A DNA stretch of 64,000 nucleotides, taken from Streptomyces sp. NA02950. GTDB lineage: Bacteria; Actinomycetota; Actinomycetes; Streptomycetales; Streptomycetaceae. The DNA lies in the NCBI RefSeq assembly GCF_013364155.1, contig NZ_CP054916.1, positions 8,214,001-8,278,000 on the forward strand, written 5' to 3'. Positions 18,619 to 26,905 of the stretch are shown one piece after another; the stretch's first letter is position 1; each line of letters starts with the position of its first letter. Position numbers and translations under genes: made by a program. The notes under the pieces were generated by a model. The model saw only the letters and a list, made by a program, of their open reading frames with translations, was not told the DNA's origin and did no database searches.

Positions 18619-18900
18619 GTGAAAGCATGTCTCGTGGCATTCCATTATCCGCGGGCACCTCACCGGGAAGAGTTCATCGCCCGCGTCCATCGCGTCGCCG
18701 AGGTGTTCCGGGCCGCTCCGGGATGTCTGTCGGCCGAATGCTGGGTGAACGACGACGCGGTGGTGTCGACGGTGCGATGCGAATCCGCGGAAGCGCTGGA
18801 CTCGGCGCTTTCCGTCGTCACGGCGAAGGCGGGATCCGACATCGTTTTCGACGAGCGTGAATCGCGGCCTCGTGAGATTTTCCAGCTCATGTCGCCCTGA
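18619..18900 (+). CDS. Small ABM-like (dimeric alpha/beta barrel) protein
   Basis: A 93-residue protein starting at GTG 18619 behind AAGGAG. The pattern of an early beta strand (KACLVAFHYPRAP), a helix with EEFIARVHRVAEVFRAAPGC and a second strand (SAECWVNDDAVVSTVRCES) resembles ABM-type dimeric alpha/beta-barrel proteins, which include cofactor-free monooxygenases. Assignment is by shape, not firm homology. It is divergent from a TetR gene and shares the palindromic operator, so it is probably induced by the TetR ligand. Confidence 0.7.
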   Translation: MKACLVAFHYPRAPHREEFIARVHRVAEVFRAAPGCLSAECWVNDDAVVSTVRCESAEALDSALSVVTAKAGSDIVFDERESRPREIFQLMSP

Positions 18901-18930
18901 CGGCGCGCGCCCCGCACCCGCTTCGTCGTC

Positions 18931-18954
18931 GAGCCGGCCGGTGATACCCGGCTC
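18931..18954. terminator. Hairpin between convergent genes
   Basis: GAGCCGG and CCGGCTC form a 7-bp stem with a 10-base loop between the ABM-like gene and the convergent MFS gene, placed to end both transcripts. Confidence 0.4.
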
Positions 18955-19030
18955 TCCGGACATCACCGATCGGCTCCTGAGGGCTGGACTCCGTGTCCCC
19001 TCGGCCCGCCACCGATCGGACCGGCAGCGA

Positions 19031-20380
19031 TCAGAGCCCCACCGAAGGACCCGCACGCCTCACCGCGGAGCGGGGAAGCGGTGCGATACGGCCGCGCAGG
19101 GCCACCACGGTCAGCAGGGCCGGCGCCGTACCGGCCAGCGGCACCGTGAAGGCGGCGCTCGCGCCGAAGCCGTCCGCCACCTGCCCGGCCGCCGTCACCG
19201 CCGTGGCCTGCCCCAGCGCCACCGAGCCGGTCAGCCAGGTGAACGCCTCCGTGCGGGACGTGGCCGGGACCAGGGACTCGACCAGGGTGTATCCGGTGAT
19301 CAGCGCCGGTGCGATGCACAGACCGACCAGCAGCCCGAGCCCGCCCAGCGCCAGTGGTGTGTGCACCGCCCACAGGACAGAGCAGGTCAGCGCCAGCGCG
19401 GCGTAGGAGACCAGCAGCCGCCGCTGCGGTGAGGTACGCCACGCGATGGCGCCGCACGCCACGCCCGCGAGCATGTTGCCCGCGGCGAAGACCCCGTACA
19501 GCACACCGTTCAGACCCGGTTGACCGACCTCCTGGGTGAAGGCCGTCAGGGCCACCTGCATACCGCCGAAGACCGAGCCGATGCCCAGGAAGGCCACGGC
19601 CAGGACCCGTACACCCGGCACCGACAGGGCCGAGGCGCGCCGCTCACGGGTCCCCGGCGTCGCCGGGTTCACGGGCGGTGCGGTACGGCGCTGCGCCGCG
19701 AAGAGCAGCCCGCCCGCCAGGGTCAGCGCGGCCTCCGCGATCAGCCCGGAGGCCGGATGCACCCCGGTGCTCAGGGCGGTCGCCAGCACCGGGCCGATGA
19801 CGAACGTCAGCTCGTCCGTCACCGACTCGAACGCCGCCGCGGTGGCCGGCAGCCGACCGCGCCGTCCGCCGGGCCCGGGCCGGGACCCGTCCGGGGATCC
19901 CTCCCCGAGCGTCGCCGCCCAGCGGGCCCGCACCATGGGGCCGACCTGCGGAACGGACGCGCCCGTCGGCACCGCGGCGGCGAACAGCGCCCACAGCGGG
20001 GCGTACCCCAGCGCGAGTGCCGTCAGCAGCGTCGCGGACGCCGCGTGGATCAGCACACCCGGCACCAGGACCGCGCTCTGCCCGTACCGGTCGGCCAGCT
20101 TGCCGCCCTGCGGGGCGAAGAGCGCCATGGAGACACCGGTGACCGCCGCCACCGCACCGGCCACACCGTACGAGCCGGTGGTGTGGCGCAGCAGGAGCAC
20201 GATGCTGATCGTGAGCATCGCGAACGGCTGCCGTGCGGCGAAGCCGGGCAGCAGGAACGTCCACGCGCCGGGTGTGCGCAGCAGCTGCCCGTAGCCGGGG
20301 CGCTTGACGGGTTCCGGGCGCTCGGCGGGCTCGGGGTGCCGGACGGGAGGGGTGGTGGAGACCGCGGTTGCCACGGCCAT
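19031..20380 (-). CDS. MFS transporter
   Basis: A 449-residue major facilitator with about twelve hydrophobic segments, for example FAMLTISIVLLLRH, VAGAVAAVTGVSMALFAP and GALALGYAPL-like stretches. The loop-2-like motif GGKLADRYGQSAVLVPG corresponds to the MFS motif A (G-x-x-x-D-R-x-G). The long hydrophilic loop containing GSRPGPGGRRGRLP separates the two halves. Substrate cannot be told; a drug or metabolite exporter is likely. AAAGGG precedes the ATG at 20380. Convergent with the ABM-like gene. Confidence 0.88.
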   Translation of the reverse strand: MAVATAVSTTPPVRHPEPAERPEPVKRPGYGQLLRTPGAWTFLLPGFAARQPFAMLTISIVLLLRHTTGSYGVAGAVAAVTGVSMALFAPQGGKLADRYGQSAVLVPGVLIHAASATLLTALALGYAPLWALFAAAVPTGASVPQVGPMVRARWAATLGEGSPDGSRPGPGGRRGRLPATAAAFESVTDELTFVIGPVLATALSTGVHPASGLIAEAALTLAGGLLFAAQRRTAPPVNPATPGTRERRASALSVPGVRVLAVAFLGIGSVFGGMQVALTAFTQEVGQPGLNGVLYGVFAAGNMLAGVACGAIAWRTSPQRRLLVSYAALALTCSVLWAVHTPLALGGLGLLVGLCIAPALITGYTLVESLVPATSRTEAFTWLTGSVALGQATAVTAAGQVADGFGASAAFTVPLAGTAPALLTVVALRGRIAPLPRSAVRRAGPSVGL

Positions 20381-20804
20381 GCCCTTTCTGCCGCCTGGTA
20401 GCGCACCCGAGCGTCGTCGCGGAGTGCGCCGAGAGCTGTCCTCTCGCGCAGGACCGGGGTAGATACCGGGTCCGCGCCGAAAGGGGGCAGAAGGACCGCG
20501 GCCGCCGAGCGGTCGCGCCAGCTCTGCGTCAGGCAGAGTGGTTCGTTGCTTGCCGGTTCATGATACAGGCAATCCCGTGGTCGATCCGTGACGCCATCCG
20601 GCCACGGGCATGTCCTGGTGATGCCGCCCCGCCCTGGGGAGCTCGCCGGCCAACCCCCCTTCTCCGGTGGGATGTTCCCTCATCCCGCGTCATCCGCCGC
20701 ACGGGTGGCAAGGCCGTCCGACGGCCGGGGACCACCCGGCACAAGCGGACGGAGGCGCCGCCGCACACATGCGGTGGCCATGACCGCCGTGCCACACTCG
20801 TCGG
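20381..20804. other. Intergenic region without a supported gene
   Basis: About 420 bases between the leftward MFS gene and the rightward SDR gene. Open frames here have no convincing ribosome sites or recognisable products. It must contain the two divergent promoters, but I could not place them. Confidence 0.4.
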
Positions 20805-21731
20805 GTGAGCCGATCACTCGATCAGGACGCGCTGCGCGGACGGGTCGCCGTCGTCGCGGGAGCTACCCGGGGCGCCGGACGCGGAATCGCCGCCGCGCTG
20901 GGTGAGGCCGGTGCGACCGTCATCTGCACCGGACGCAGCAGTGTGACGGGCCCGGGCGGCTCGGACTACGACCGGCCCGAGACGATCGAGGAGACCGCCG
21001 AGCTCGTCACCCGGCTCGGCGGCACGGGGATCGCCGCCCGGACCGACCATCTGAACTCCGAGCAGGTCCGTCGGCTGGCCGAGCGCATCCGCCGCGACCA
21101 CGGCGCCATCGATGTGCTGGTCAACAACATCTGGGGCGCCGAGCGGCTCAAGGGAGGGCCCGCCGACTGGAACACCCCGATCTGGGACCACCGTCTCGAC
21201 GACGGTCTGCGCATCCTCCGGCTCGGCCTCGAGACACACCTCATCACCTCGCACCACCTGCTGCCGCTGCTGATCGGGAAGCCGGGCGGCCTGCTGGTCG
21301 AGGTGACCGACGGCACCGCCGCGTACAACGCCGAGCGGTACCGCATCTCGGTCTTCTACGACCTGGTGAAGACGGCGGTGAACCGGCTGGCGTTCTCCCA
21401 GGGCCATGAACTGGCACCGTACGGGGCCACCGCGGTCGCCCTGACACCCGGCTGGCTGCGTTCGGAGATGATGCTCGACAACTACGGGGTGGGGGAGGCG
21501 AACTGGCGCGAGGCGCTCGCTCCCGACCGGGGCGAGGGCCGCCCGACCGCCCCCGCGGGCTTCGCGTCCTCCGAGTCACCCCGCTATGTCGGCCGCGCCG
21601 TTGCCGCGTTGGCCGCGGACACCGGCCGGGCCAGATGGAACCAGCGGTCGGTCAGCTCCGCGCAGCTCGCCCGGGAGTACGGATTCACCGATGTCGACGG
21701 CGCCCAGCCCGATGTCTGGGGCGCAGGCTGA
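20805..21731 (+). CDS. Short-chain dehydrogenase/reductase
   Basis: A 308-residue SDR. The cofactor motif VVAGATRGAGRGIA is near residues 16-29 and the LVNNIWG strand near 104-110. The catalytic region YDLVKTAVNRLA carries Tyr-x-x-x-Lys after VEVTDGTAAYNAERYRISVF, and ALTPGWLRSEMM is the usual P-G segment. The unusual NNIWGAE and extended C-terminus match a subgroup of actinobacterial SDRs of unknown substrate. GTG start at 20805. The next gene is convergent. Confidence 0.88.
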   Translation: MSRSLDQDALRGRVAVVAGATRGAGRGIAAALGEAGATVICTGRSSVTGPGGSDYDRPETIEETAELVTRLGGTGIAARTDHLNSEQVRRLAERIRRDHGAIDVLVNNIWGAERLKGGPADWNTPIWDHRLDDGLRILRLGLETHLITSHHLLPLLIGKPGGLLVEVTDGTAAYNAERYRISVFYDLVKTAVNRLAFSQGHELAPYGATAVALTPGWLRSEMMLDNYGVGEANWREALAPDRGEGRPTAPAGFASSESPRYVGRAVAALAADTGRARWNQRSVSSAQLAREYGFTDVDGAQPDVWGAG

Positions 21732-21795
21732 ACCGGACCCGGTCCACGGCCCGGACCTGCACTCTGGCCCGGTCCACGACCCGCGGCCGGCCGCT

Positions 21796-22677
21796 TCACC
21801 CCGCCAGGGCCGCCCGGGCCACAGCGAGCGTCTGCTCGGCATAGCCACGGCCGAACAGCACCGTGTGCACCAGCAGGGGGAAGAGCTGGTGCAGTCCGAC
21901 GCGGCCCCGCCAGCCGTCGGCGAGCGGCGCCGCTTCCTGATAGCCGTCCAGCACCCGGTCCAGCTGCGGACAGCCGAACAGATGGAGCATCGCCAGATCG
22001 GTCTCCCGGTGACCGCCGTGCGCGGCCGGGTCGATCAGCCAGACCTGCCCGTGGGCATCCCAGAGCACATTGCCGTTCCACAGATCGCCGTGCAGCCGGG
22101 CGGGCGGTTCGGCCGGGCCCGCCAGTTCGGGCAGCCGCTCACAGACGCGTTCCACCACGGTGGCCTCGGCGGAGCGCACCGTGCCGCCGTCGACGGCGCG
22201 GCGCAGATACGGCAGCACCCGGTGCTCGGCGTACCAGCGTGGCCAGTCGGTGCCGGGCACATTGCGCATCGGGGCGAGCCCGATGTACGCGTCCGCGGGG
22301 CCGTCGGGCGGCGGTGCGCCGAACGCGGGTGCGCCGGAGGTGTGCAGGGCGGCCAGTTCGCGGCCGAACCGGGCCGCCGCCCGGGCGCTCGGCGTCCCGC
22401 TCGGGACCCGTTCGGTGACCAGCCAGTGCCGGTCGTGGCCGTACACCGCGGGAACGCGGACCGCACCGGCGTCGGCCAGCCAGCGCAGCCCCGCCGCCTC
22501 GGCCCGTACCGCGCCGGGCTGGTCACCGCGCTTGACCATCACCACCTGCCCGTCGCCCAGCCCGACTTCGGCGAGCGCGCCCGACAGCGGACGCTCGGCG
22601 GTCACCCGGCGGCCGGTGAACCGGGCCGCCGCCGCACCCGGGCCTTCGGCGTCCCCGGACGCCGGACGGGCGGTCAT
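21796..22677 (-). CDS. Fructosamine kinase-family protein
   Basis: A 293-residue aminoglycoside-phosphotransferase-fold kinase of the fructosamine kinase type. Catalytic loop LHGDLWNGNVLWDAHG (about 201-216) contains the conserved H-G-D-L-W-x-G-N, followed by the metal-binding IDPAAHGGHRETDLAML (about 221-237). Members phosphorylate protein-bound ketosamines, which then fall off (deglycation). The ATG overlaps the stop of the upstream LMW phosphatase by ATGA, so the two are co-translated. The kinase/phosphatase pairing fits a protein-deglycation repair unit (inference). Confidence 0.88.
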   Translation of the reverse strand: MTARPASGDAEGPGAAAARFTGRRVTAERPLSGALAEVGLGDGQVVMVKRGDQPGAVRAEAAGLRWLADAGAVRVPAVYGHDRHWLVTERVPSGTPSARAAARFGRELAALHTSGAPAFGAPPPDGPADAYIGLAPMRNVPGTDWPRWYAEHRVLPYLRRAVDGGTVRSAEATVVERVCERLPELAGPAEPPARLHGDLWNGNVLWDAHGQVWLIDPAAHGGHRETDLAMLHLFGCPQLDRVLDGYQEAAPLADGWRGRVGLHQLFPLLVHTVLFGRGYAEQTLAVARAALAG

Positions 22678-23135
22678 GCGGGGAGGCGCTCGCGCACCCA
22701 GGCGAGCAGGCCGGGCACCGAGGCTTCGATCATGGCCAGTACCTCGTGGAATCCCTCCGGGCCGCCGTAGTACGGATCGGGTACGTCCAGGTCACGGGCG
22801 TCCGGGTCGAAGGACCGCAGCAGCCGGACCGTGGACGGATCGTCGACCAGCCGCCGCAGCGCCTTCTCGTGGCCGACGTCCATCGCCAGGAAGAGGTCGG
22901 CGTCCTCGTGCTCGGCACCGACCTGGGCCGCGATGTGCTCGACGGGGTAACCGTGCCGGGCCAGCAGCTCACCGGCCCGCTCGTCGATGGGTTCCCCGAC
23001 GTGCCAGGGGCCGATACCGGCGCTGCTGACCCGTACGGCGCCGTCGAGCCCTTCCCGGCGCAGACGCTCGGCGAAGACCAGCGCGGCCGACGGTGACCGG
23101 CAGATGTTCCCGGTGCAGACGAAGCAGATGTGCAC
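22674..23135 (-). CDS. Low-molecular-weight protein-tyrosine phosphatase
   Basis: A 153-residue LMW-PTP. The P-loop VCTGNICRSPSA (C-x5-R-S) starts near residue 6 and the general-acid DPYYGGPEGFHEV lies near 120-132. The start is GTG at 23135 (VHICFVCTGN); an in-frame GTG two codons upstream at 23141 is equally possible. It overlaps the fructosamine kinase gene by four bases. LMW phosphatases paired with deglycating kinases in bacteria have been linked to fructosamine-6-phosphate removal as well as tyrosine dephosphorylation. Confidence 0.92.
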   Translation of the reverse strand: MHICFVCTGNICRSPSAALVFAERLRREGLDGAVRVSSAGIGPWHVGEPIDERAGELLARHGYPVEHIAAQVGAEHEDADLFLAMDVGHEKALRRLVDDPSTVRLLRSFDPDARDLDVPDPYYGGPEGFHEVLAMIEASVPGLLAWVRERLPA

Positions 23136-23294
23136 GGGCACCAGGGTACGGCCCGCCCGGTGGGGGCGGGCACCGTTCGCCACGGCAGGAACGCTCACGA
23201 CAGGAAGGGCCGGAGCACCACGGCCATAATGGAGTCGGACCCGCCGTACGGCCGACGGCCACCAGGGGCGACACACGGAGGCGGTGACCGACCC

Positions 23295-24146
23295 ATGTGC
23301 GCACACATCCGCCCCGGCGCACCGCAGCCGGGGCCCGCCAACACGGCGGGCCGCTACGGCGAGGATGTGTTCCGGCCCGAGCGGACCGGCGAGGGCGACC
23401 GGATCGATCTCGGCGCGCTCGCCTACGATGCCATCACGCTGGCCCGCCTGCGGGACCTGGGCGCCGGACCGGGGTGGCGCTGTCTCGACGCCGGCGCCGG
23501 TACCGGCACCGTCGCCCGGCGGCTGCTGAGCGAGGCCGGTGTCGACACCGTGCTCGCCGTCGACCGCGACATACGCTTCCTCGGGGCCCGCCCCGTCCCC
23601 GGGCTCCAGGTCATGGAGGCGGACATCACCTCACCGGACTTCGACCCGGGCCGGTTCCATCTGGTCCACGCCCGGTTCGTCCTGATGCATCTTTCCCCGT
23701 GGCGGCGGCTGATCGACCGACTCGCCGAACTCCTGCTCCCCGGTGGGGTGTTGGTGCTCAGCGACGCCATCGACCTGACCACCGCGACCGCGCCGGTGAC
23801 GCCGTACACCACGGTCATGCGCGCCATGTGGCGGGGGCTGCACAACACCATCGGCACCGACATCTCCTGGGTGCCCGAATACCCCCAGCTGCTGCACGCC
23901 GCCGGACTCACCTCCGTCGCCGCCGAGATCCAGGTGCCCCCGCTGCTCCCGGCCGGCCCCATCAGCCGCTTCTGGGCGGAGACCTGGAACCGGGCGCGGG
24001 AGGCGATCGTGGCCACCGGACTGGTGGACGGCGCCGGGGTCGACGCGGCGATCCGGTATCTCGACTCGCCCGGCTGTGCCGCGCTCTCCGCCGGAATGAT
24101 CACGGCCTGGGGCAGCAGACCCGGGCCCGAGGAGGCCACGCGATGA
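23295..24146 (+). CDS. Class I SAM-dependent methyltransferase
   Basis: A 283-residue methyltransferase. Motif I CLDAGAGTGTVARRLL near residues 64-79, VLAVDRDIRFL, the segment DFDPGRFHLVHARFVLMHL and LLPGGVLVLSDAIDL are the SAM-fold landmarks; AGRYGEDVFRPERTGEGDRI precedes them. ATG at 23295 has GGAGG about 13 bases upstream. Its stop overlaps an ATG that begins a degraded NTF2-like gene fragment (ATGA), suggesting the intact ancestor operon had a second gene. Substrate unknown. Confidence 0.85.
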   Translation: MCAHIRPGAPQPGPANTAGRYGEDVFRPERTGEGDRIDLGALAYDAITLARLRDLGAGPGWRCLDAGAGTGTVARRLLSEAGVDTVLAVDRDIRFLGARPVPGLQVMEADITSPDFDPGRFHLVHARFVLMHLSPWRRLIDRLAELLLPGGVLVLSDAIDLTTATAPVTPYTTVMRAMWRGLHNTIGTDISWVPEYPQLLHAAGLTSVAAEIQVPPLLPAGPISRFWAETWNRAREAIVATGLVDGAGVDAAIRYLDSPGCAALSAGMITAWGSRPGPEEATR

Positions 24147-24350
24147 CGGCCACCGCCCACCGCGCGGAACCGGTGCGCGTCTGGGAACTGCACACCAGCA
24201 GCGAGTTCGACACCCGCGACGCCGACATCGCCCCGACCGGCCGCCCCCTCGGCATCGGTCGTCGCCGTGGTGTCCCTCGACGACCACCGTATCTCCGGTG
24301 AACACAGCTACTGGGACCAGGCGTCGGTGCTGGCCCAGGCCGGTCTCACG
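24143..24350 (+). pseudogene. Degraded SnoaL/NTF2-like (ester cyclase-type) gene fragment
   Basis: Starting at the ATG overlapping the methyltransferase stop, the frame gives ...WELHTSSEFDTRDADIAPTG and soon stops at 24301. In another frame the expected continuation appears: VVAVVSLDDHRISGEHSYWD then QASVLAQAGL. The pair 'PTGRP...' and 'EH-x-YWDQASVL-x-Q-x-GL' is characteristic of the C-terminal half of NTF2-like ester cyclases. The normal length is about 140 residues, so an internal deletion and at least one frameshift have occurred. It abuts an opposite-strand dead fragment. Confidence 0.65.
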
Positions 24351-24563
24351 CCACGGCCGGGACGACAGCAGCGCCGACTCGAGCTCCGGGCCCAGCTTTC
24401 TGTCCGCAACCAGCAGGTCCCCTCGCCCGCGCTGCTGGTGCCCCCACCGCCCCGCGCTCCACCACGTGGACGCTCAGTCCTGCGGCCGTGCGGGGTAGTA
24501 CGCCGCTCCCACGGCGCCTGCTCCGATGACGAGGACGTCGGGACGGAAAGGCGTATCCGTCAC
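24345..24563 (-). pseudogene. Degraded N-terminus of an FAD-dependent (DAO-type) oxidoreductase
   Basis: Reading left from GTG 24563 gives VTDTPFRPDVLVIGAGAVGA, an FAD Rossmann motif, then a stop; shifted frames continue AGLSVHVVERGAVG, TSSAGEG and LLVADRKLGPELESALL. Together these match the first about 75 residues of an amino-acid-oxidase-type flavoprotein, with at least two frameshifts. The rest of the gene is absent: the sequence runs straight into the NTF2-like remnant. The junction near 24345 therefore looks like a deletion breakpoint. Confidence 0.7.
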
Positions 24564-24578
24564 GGCACCATGTCGTAT

Positions 24579-24599
24579 ACCACTGATAATGCCAGTGGT
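24579..24599. promoter_or_regulatory. Perfect 7-7-7 palindrome upstream of the dead flavoprotein gene
   Basis: ACCACTG and CAGTGGT flank a seven-base AT-rich centre. It lies just upstream of the degraded oxidoreductase start and could be its old operator. The ACTGATA inside it also appears in the palindrome next to the GntR gene at 60204-60217. Confidence 0.4.
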
Positions 24600-24720
24600 C
24601 TTGCCGGGGAATGCAGTCTTCCGGCGATCACGGGGTATGCCCTATGACGTGTGCATGGCGCGGCCTTCCGTCGTGTCCGCACACGACCTGTCACCCCCCA
24701 CAGAGAAAAGGGCACCTGCC

Positions 24721-25338
24721 ATGACGAGGACATCTGCCCGGAAGATCACCACACGGCTGCTGCTGGCCCTCGCTGGTCTGACCGCGATGGCCGTGCCGGC
24801 CACCGCGGCGCAGGGCGCCGAGCGGTTACCGCAGGACAACGCGGCGAAGGGGCACCGTGGCTGTGTGGTGGTGTACTTCGACCTCGGAGAGACGCTCATC
24901 CACACGGCCGACGACGGAAGCATCCGGTACCTGCCCGGAGCGGCCGAGCATCTGCGGGCGCTGCGGGCCCGGCACATACCCGTCGGCCTGATCACCAACG
25001 TCCCCTCGTCCTGGGGGAGCACCGACGCCGAGCGGGCGGCGGAGCTGAAGAAGGTCATCGCCGAGGACTGGACGGACTCGCGTCCGTTCGCCTGGTCCGA
25101 CTTCGGCGACCGGATCCTCACTCCGCGCACGGAGGCCGAGCGCAAGCCCGCCACGGTCCTGTGGGAACGCGCCCGGAGCGCCTCCGGTGACTGCCGACTC
25201 GTCTACCAGGCCGAGACCACCGACGAGATCAAGGCGAGCAGGTCCCTCGGGTATGTGTCCTATCTGGTGGGCCGCCCCCACTGGCCGGTCTTCATGCCCG
25301 TCCAGCTGATCGCCGCGCTGGCGCATCTGCCGACCTGA
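24721..25338 (+). CDS. Secreted HAD-like hydrolase
   Basis: A 205-residue protein with a classical signal peptide: basic MTRTSARKITTRLL, hydrophobic LALAGLTAMAVPATA and probable cleavage after ATAAQGA (about residue 30). The mature part has HAD motif I VVYFDLGETLIHT, motif II-like LITNVPSSWGS and a C-terminal RPHWPVFMP. The second Asp of the usual DxD motif is replaced by Gly (D-L-G-E-T), so it may not be a standard phosphatase. AAAAGGG precedes ATG 24721. A strong hairpin follows the stop. Unlinked to obvious partners. Confidence 0.78.
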   Translation: MTRTSARKITTRLLLALAGLTAMAVPATAAQGAERLPQDNAAKGHRGCVVVYFDLGETLIHTADDGSIRYLPGAAEHLRALRARHIPVGLITNVPSSWGSTDAERAAELKKVIAEDWTDSRPFAWSDFGDRILTPRTEAERKPATVLWERARSASGDCRLVYQAETTDEIKASRSLGYVSYLVGRPHWPVFMPVQLIAALAHLPT

Positions 25339-25364
25339 CGCCGGTCCGCGGCGCGTTACGGGCT

Positions 25365-25393
25365 CCGGTGTGTCACGGCGGCTGACACACCGG
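25365..25393. terminator. Perfect 11-bp hairpin after the HAD gene
   Basis: CCGGTGTGTCA and TGACACACCGG form an 11-bp perfect stem with a 7-base loop, 27 bases past the stop at 25338. Likely an intrinsic-type terminator of the GC-rich, U-poor actinobacterial kind. Confidence 0.7.
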
Positions 25394-25509
25394 GGAGGCG
25401 CCCTTGTCCCCGAAGACGCCCTCGGATGGAACCTCGAAGGCGCTTGACGGTCGTGCCAGAGGTGTGGACGAAACCTCGGCCGGACGTCCTTCAGCGGAGG
25501 GGAAACGGA

Positions 25510-25926
25510 ATGAGCAGCCGCAGCCCGGGGGTACGCGACGGTGAGCCCCCGCGGCAGGTGGAAAACGCCTTCCTGCACTCCCTCGGAGCCATCGCGCTCC
25601 AGCTCGTCTCCTGGGTGCTGGACGCGTTTGTCTTCGCCCCCACCGGGCTCGGCGAGACGCGGTACGAGGTGGGGCGGCGCGTGGTCAGCGCGCTCTGGCT
25701 GTTCCTCGCCGTCAGAATGCGCGCGGGGCGCAACTGGGCACGGACCGTGCTCACCGCCGCCACGGCTCTCAGCGCGCTGTTCCTCCTCAACAGTCTGAGC
25801 ATGAGCGGCTATCCCTGGGACGGTCGCACCGGAGGCCAGCAGGGCGGCTCCCGGATCGGTGCCGGCGCTCTCCCCGGGAGCCGCGGGCGGAAGGGCTTGC
25901 CGGGAACATCGAGAGTTTGCGTGTGA
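25510..25926 (+). CDS. Small integral membrane protein, possibly C-terminally altered
   Basis: A 138-residue protein with GGAGGGGAAACGG before the ATG at 25510. Hydrophobic segments: SLGAIALQLVSWVLDAFVF (about 24-42), VVSALWLFLAVRM and VLTAATALSALFLLNSLSM. After about residue 100 the sequence becomes a G/R/S-rich non-membrane tail (TGGQQGGSRIGAGALPGSRG). Related small actinobacterial membrane proteins usually continue with another helix, so a late frameshift or deletion is possible. Function unknown. Confidence 0.6.
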   Translation: MSSRSPGVRDGEPPRQVENAFLHSLGAIALQLVSWVLDAFVFAPTGLGETRYEVGRRVVSALWLFLAVRMRAGRNWARTVLTAATALSALFLLNSLSMSGYPWDGRTGGQQGGSRIGAGALPGSRGRKGLPGTSRVCV

Positions 25927-26022
25927 TCAGGGACAATACCGGCATGGGTGAGGCGCTCCGGGAGAGGTCCGGGGCAGGCTGGGATCCGGCGGGCCCCGGC
26001 GCCCGCCACCAGGAGGATCACG

Positions 26023-26760
26023 ATGCGAGGACAACCACCGCGGCTCACAGACCCCGGCTCCCGACGGGATCCGTCACCGGACGGCTCCGCCCTGCGCGTC
26101 GTCACCGGCCCCGCGGGCGCCGACGCCGCCGTGCTGGTGCTGCACGGCGGCCGGGAGCACGGACGGCGGCCCGCCCGCCCCTGGCAGCCGGCGGCGGTCC
26201 GGATGCGCCCCTTCCTGCGGGCGGTGGACCGTGCCGTCCCGGACCGGCGGCTCTTCGTCGGCACCGTCCGTTACCGCTACCAGGGCTGGAACGGCACCCT
26301 CGCCGACCCCCTGCGGGACACCGAACGGGCGCTGGCCGAACTGGCCCGGCGCGCCGGTGAGGTACCGGTGGTGCTCATCGGACACTCCATGGGCGGGCGG
26401 GCCGCCCTGCGCGCCGCCGCCGACCCGCGGGTGGCGGGAGTGGTCGCACTGGCTCCGTGGTGTCCGGAAGGTGAGCCGGTGGCGCAGCTGCGCGGCGGCA
26501 CCGTGGTCATCCTGCACGGCGACCGGGACCGTACGACCGATCCGGACGCCTCGCTCGACCTGGTCCGCCGCGCCCGTGTGGACGGGGCCCGCGCCGGGAC
26601 CCTGCTCATCACCGGAGGCGACCACGCGATGCTGCGGCGCGGCGGTGTCTGGCACCGTACGGCGGGCGCCGCGGTGGCCGAGATCCTCGCCCCGGACGGC
26701 GCCACCGGGTCCGGCCTGATCGCGGACACTCTCGCCTCGGCCCTACCGGTCCGCATCTAG
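26023..26760 (+). CDS. Alpha/beta-hydrolase
   Basis: A 245-residue alpha/beta-hydrolase. Oxyanion/early strand VLVLHGGREHG, nucleophile elbow VLIGHSMGGRAAL (about 121-133), the acid region VVILHGDRDRTTDPDASL and the catalytic His in LITGGDHAMLRRG are all present. AGGAGG precedes the ATG at 26023. This group includes esterases and small-molecule hydrolases; substrate unknown. A strong hairpin follows 14 bases after the stop. Confidence 0.87.
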   Translation: MRGQPPRLTDPGSRRDPSPDGSALRVVTGPAGADAAVLVLHGGREHGRRPARPWQPAAVRMRPFLRAVDRAVPDRRLFVGTVRYRYQGWNGTLADPLRDTERALAELARRAGEVPVVLIGHSMGGRAALRAAADPRVAGVVALAPWCPEGEPVAQLRGGTVVILHGDRDRTTDPDASLDLVRRARVDGARAGTLLITGGDHAMLRRGGVWHRTAGAAVAEILAPDGATGSGLIADTLASALPVRI

Positions 26761-26773
26761 CCCGGGTGTCCGT

Positions 26774-26794
26774 CCCCCGCCCCGAGGGCGGGGG
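26774..26794. terminator. Perfect 9-bp GC hairpin
   Basis: CCCCCGCCC CGA GGGCGGGGG, a perfect stem with a 3-base loop starting 14 bases after the hydrolase stop. Confidence 0.75.
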
Positions 26795-26905
26795 AGCGGC
26801 GCGCCACCCATGCGGTCCGTGCGGTGTACCGCTGTCGGTGCCGTATGACATCGTCTTCTCCATCAGCACGACACAGCACCACACAGCACGATGCGGGGAG
26901 TTCGG

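Noticed and set aside
20529..20795. Leftward open frame between MFS and SDR genes
   Set aside because: No ribosome site, Arg/Gly-rich composition typical of non-coding GC-rich DNA.
25926..26022. Extended N-terminus of the alpha/beta-hydrolase from GTG 25948
   Set aside because: AGGAGG sits directly before ATG 26023, and the extra residues are Arg/Pro-rich with no domain content.
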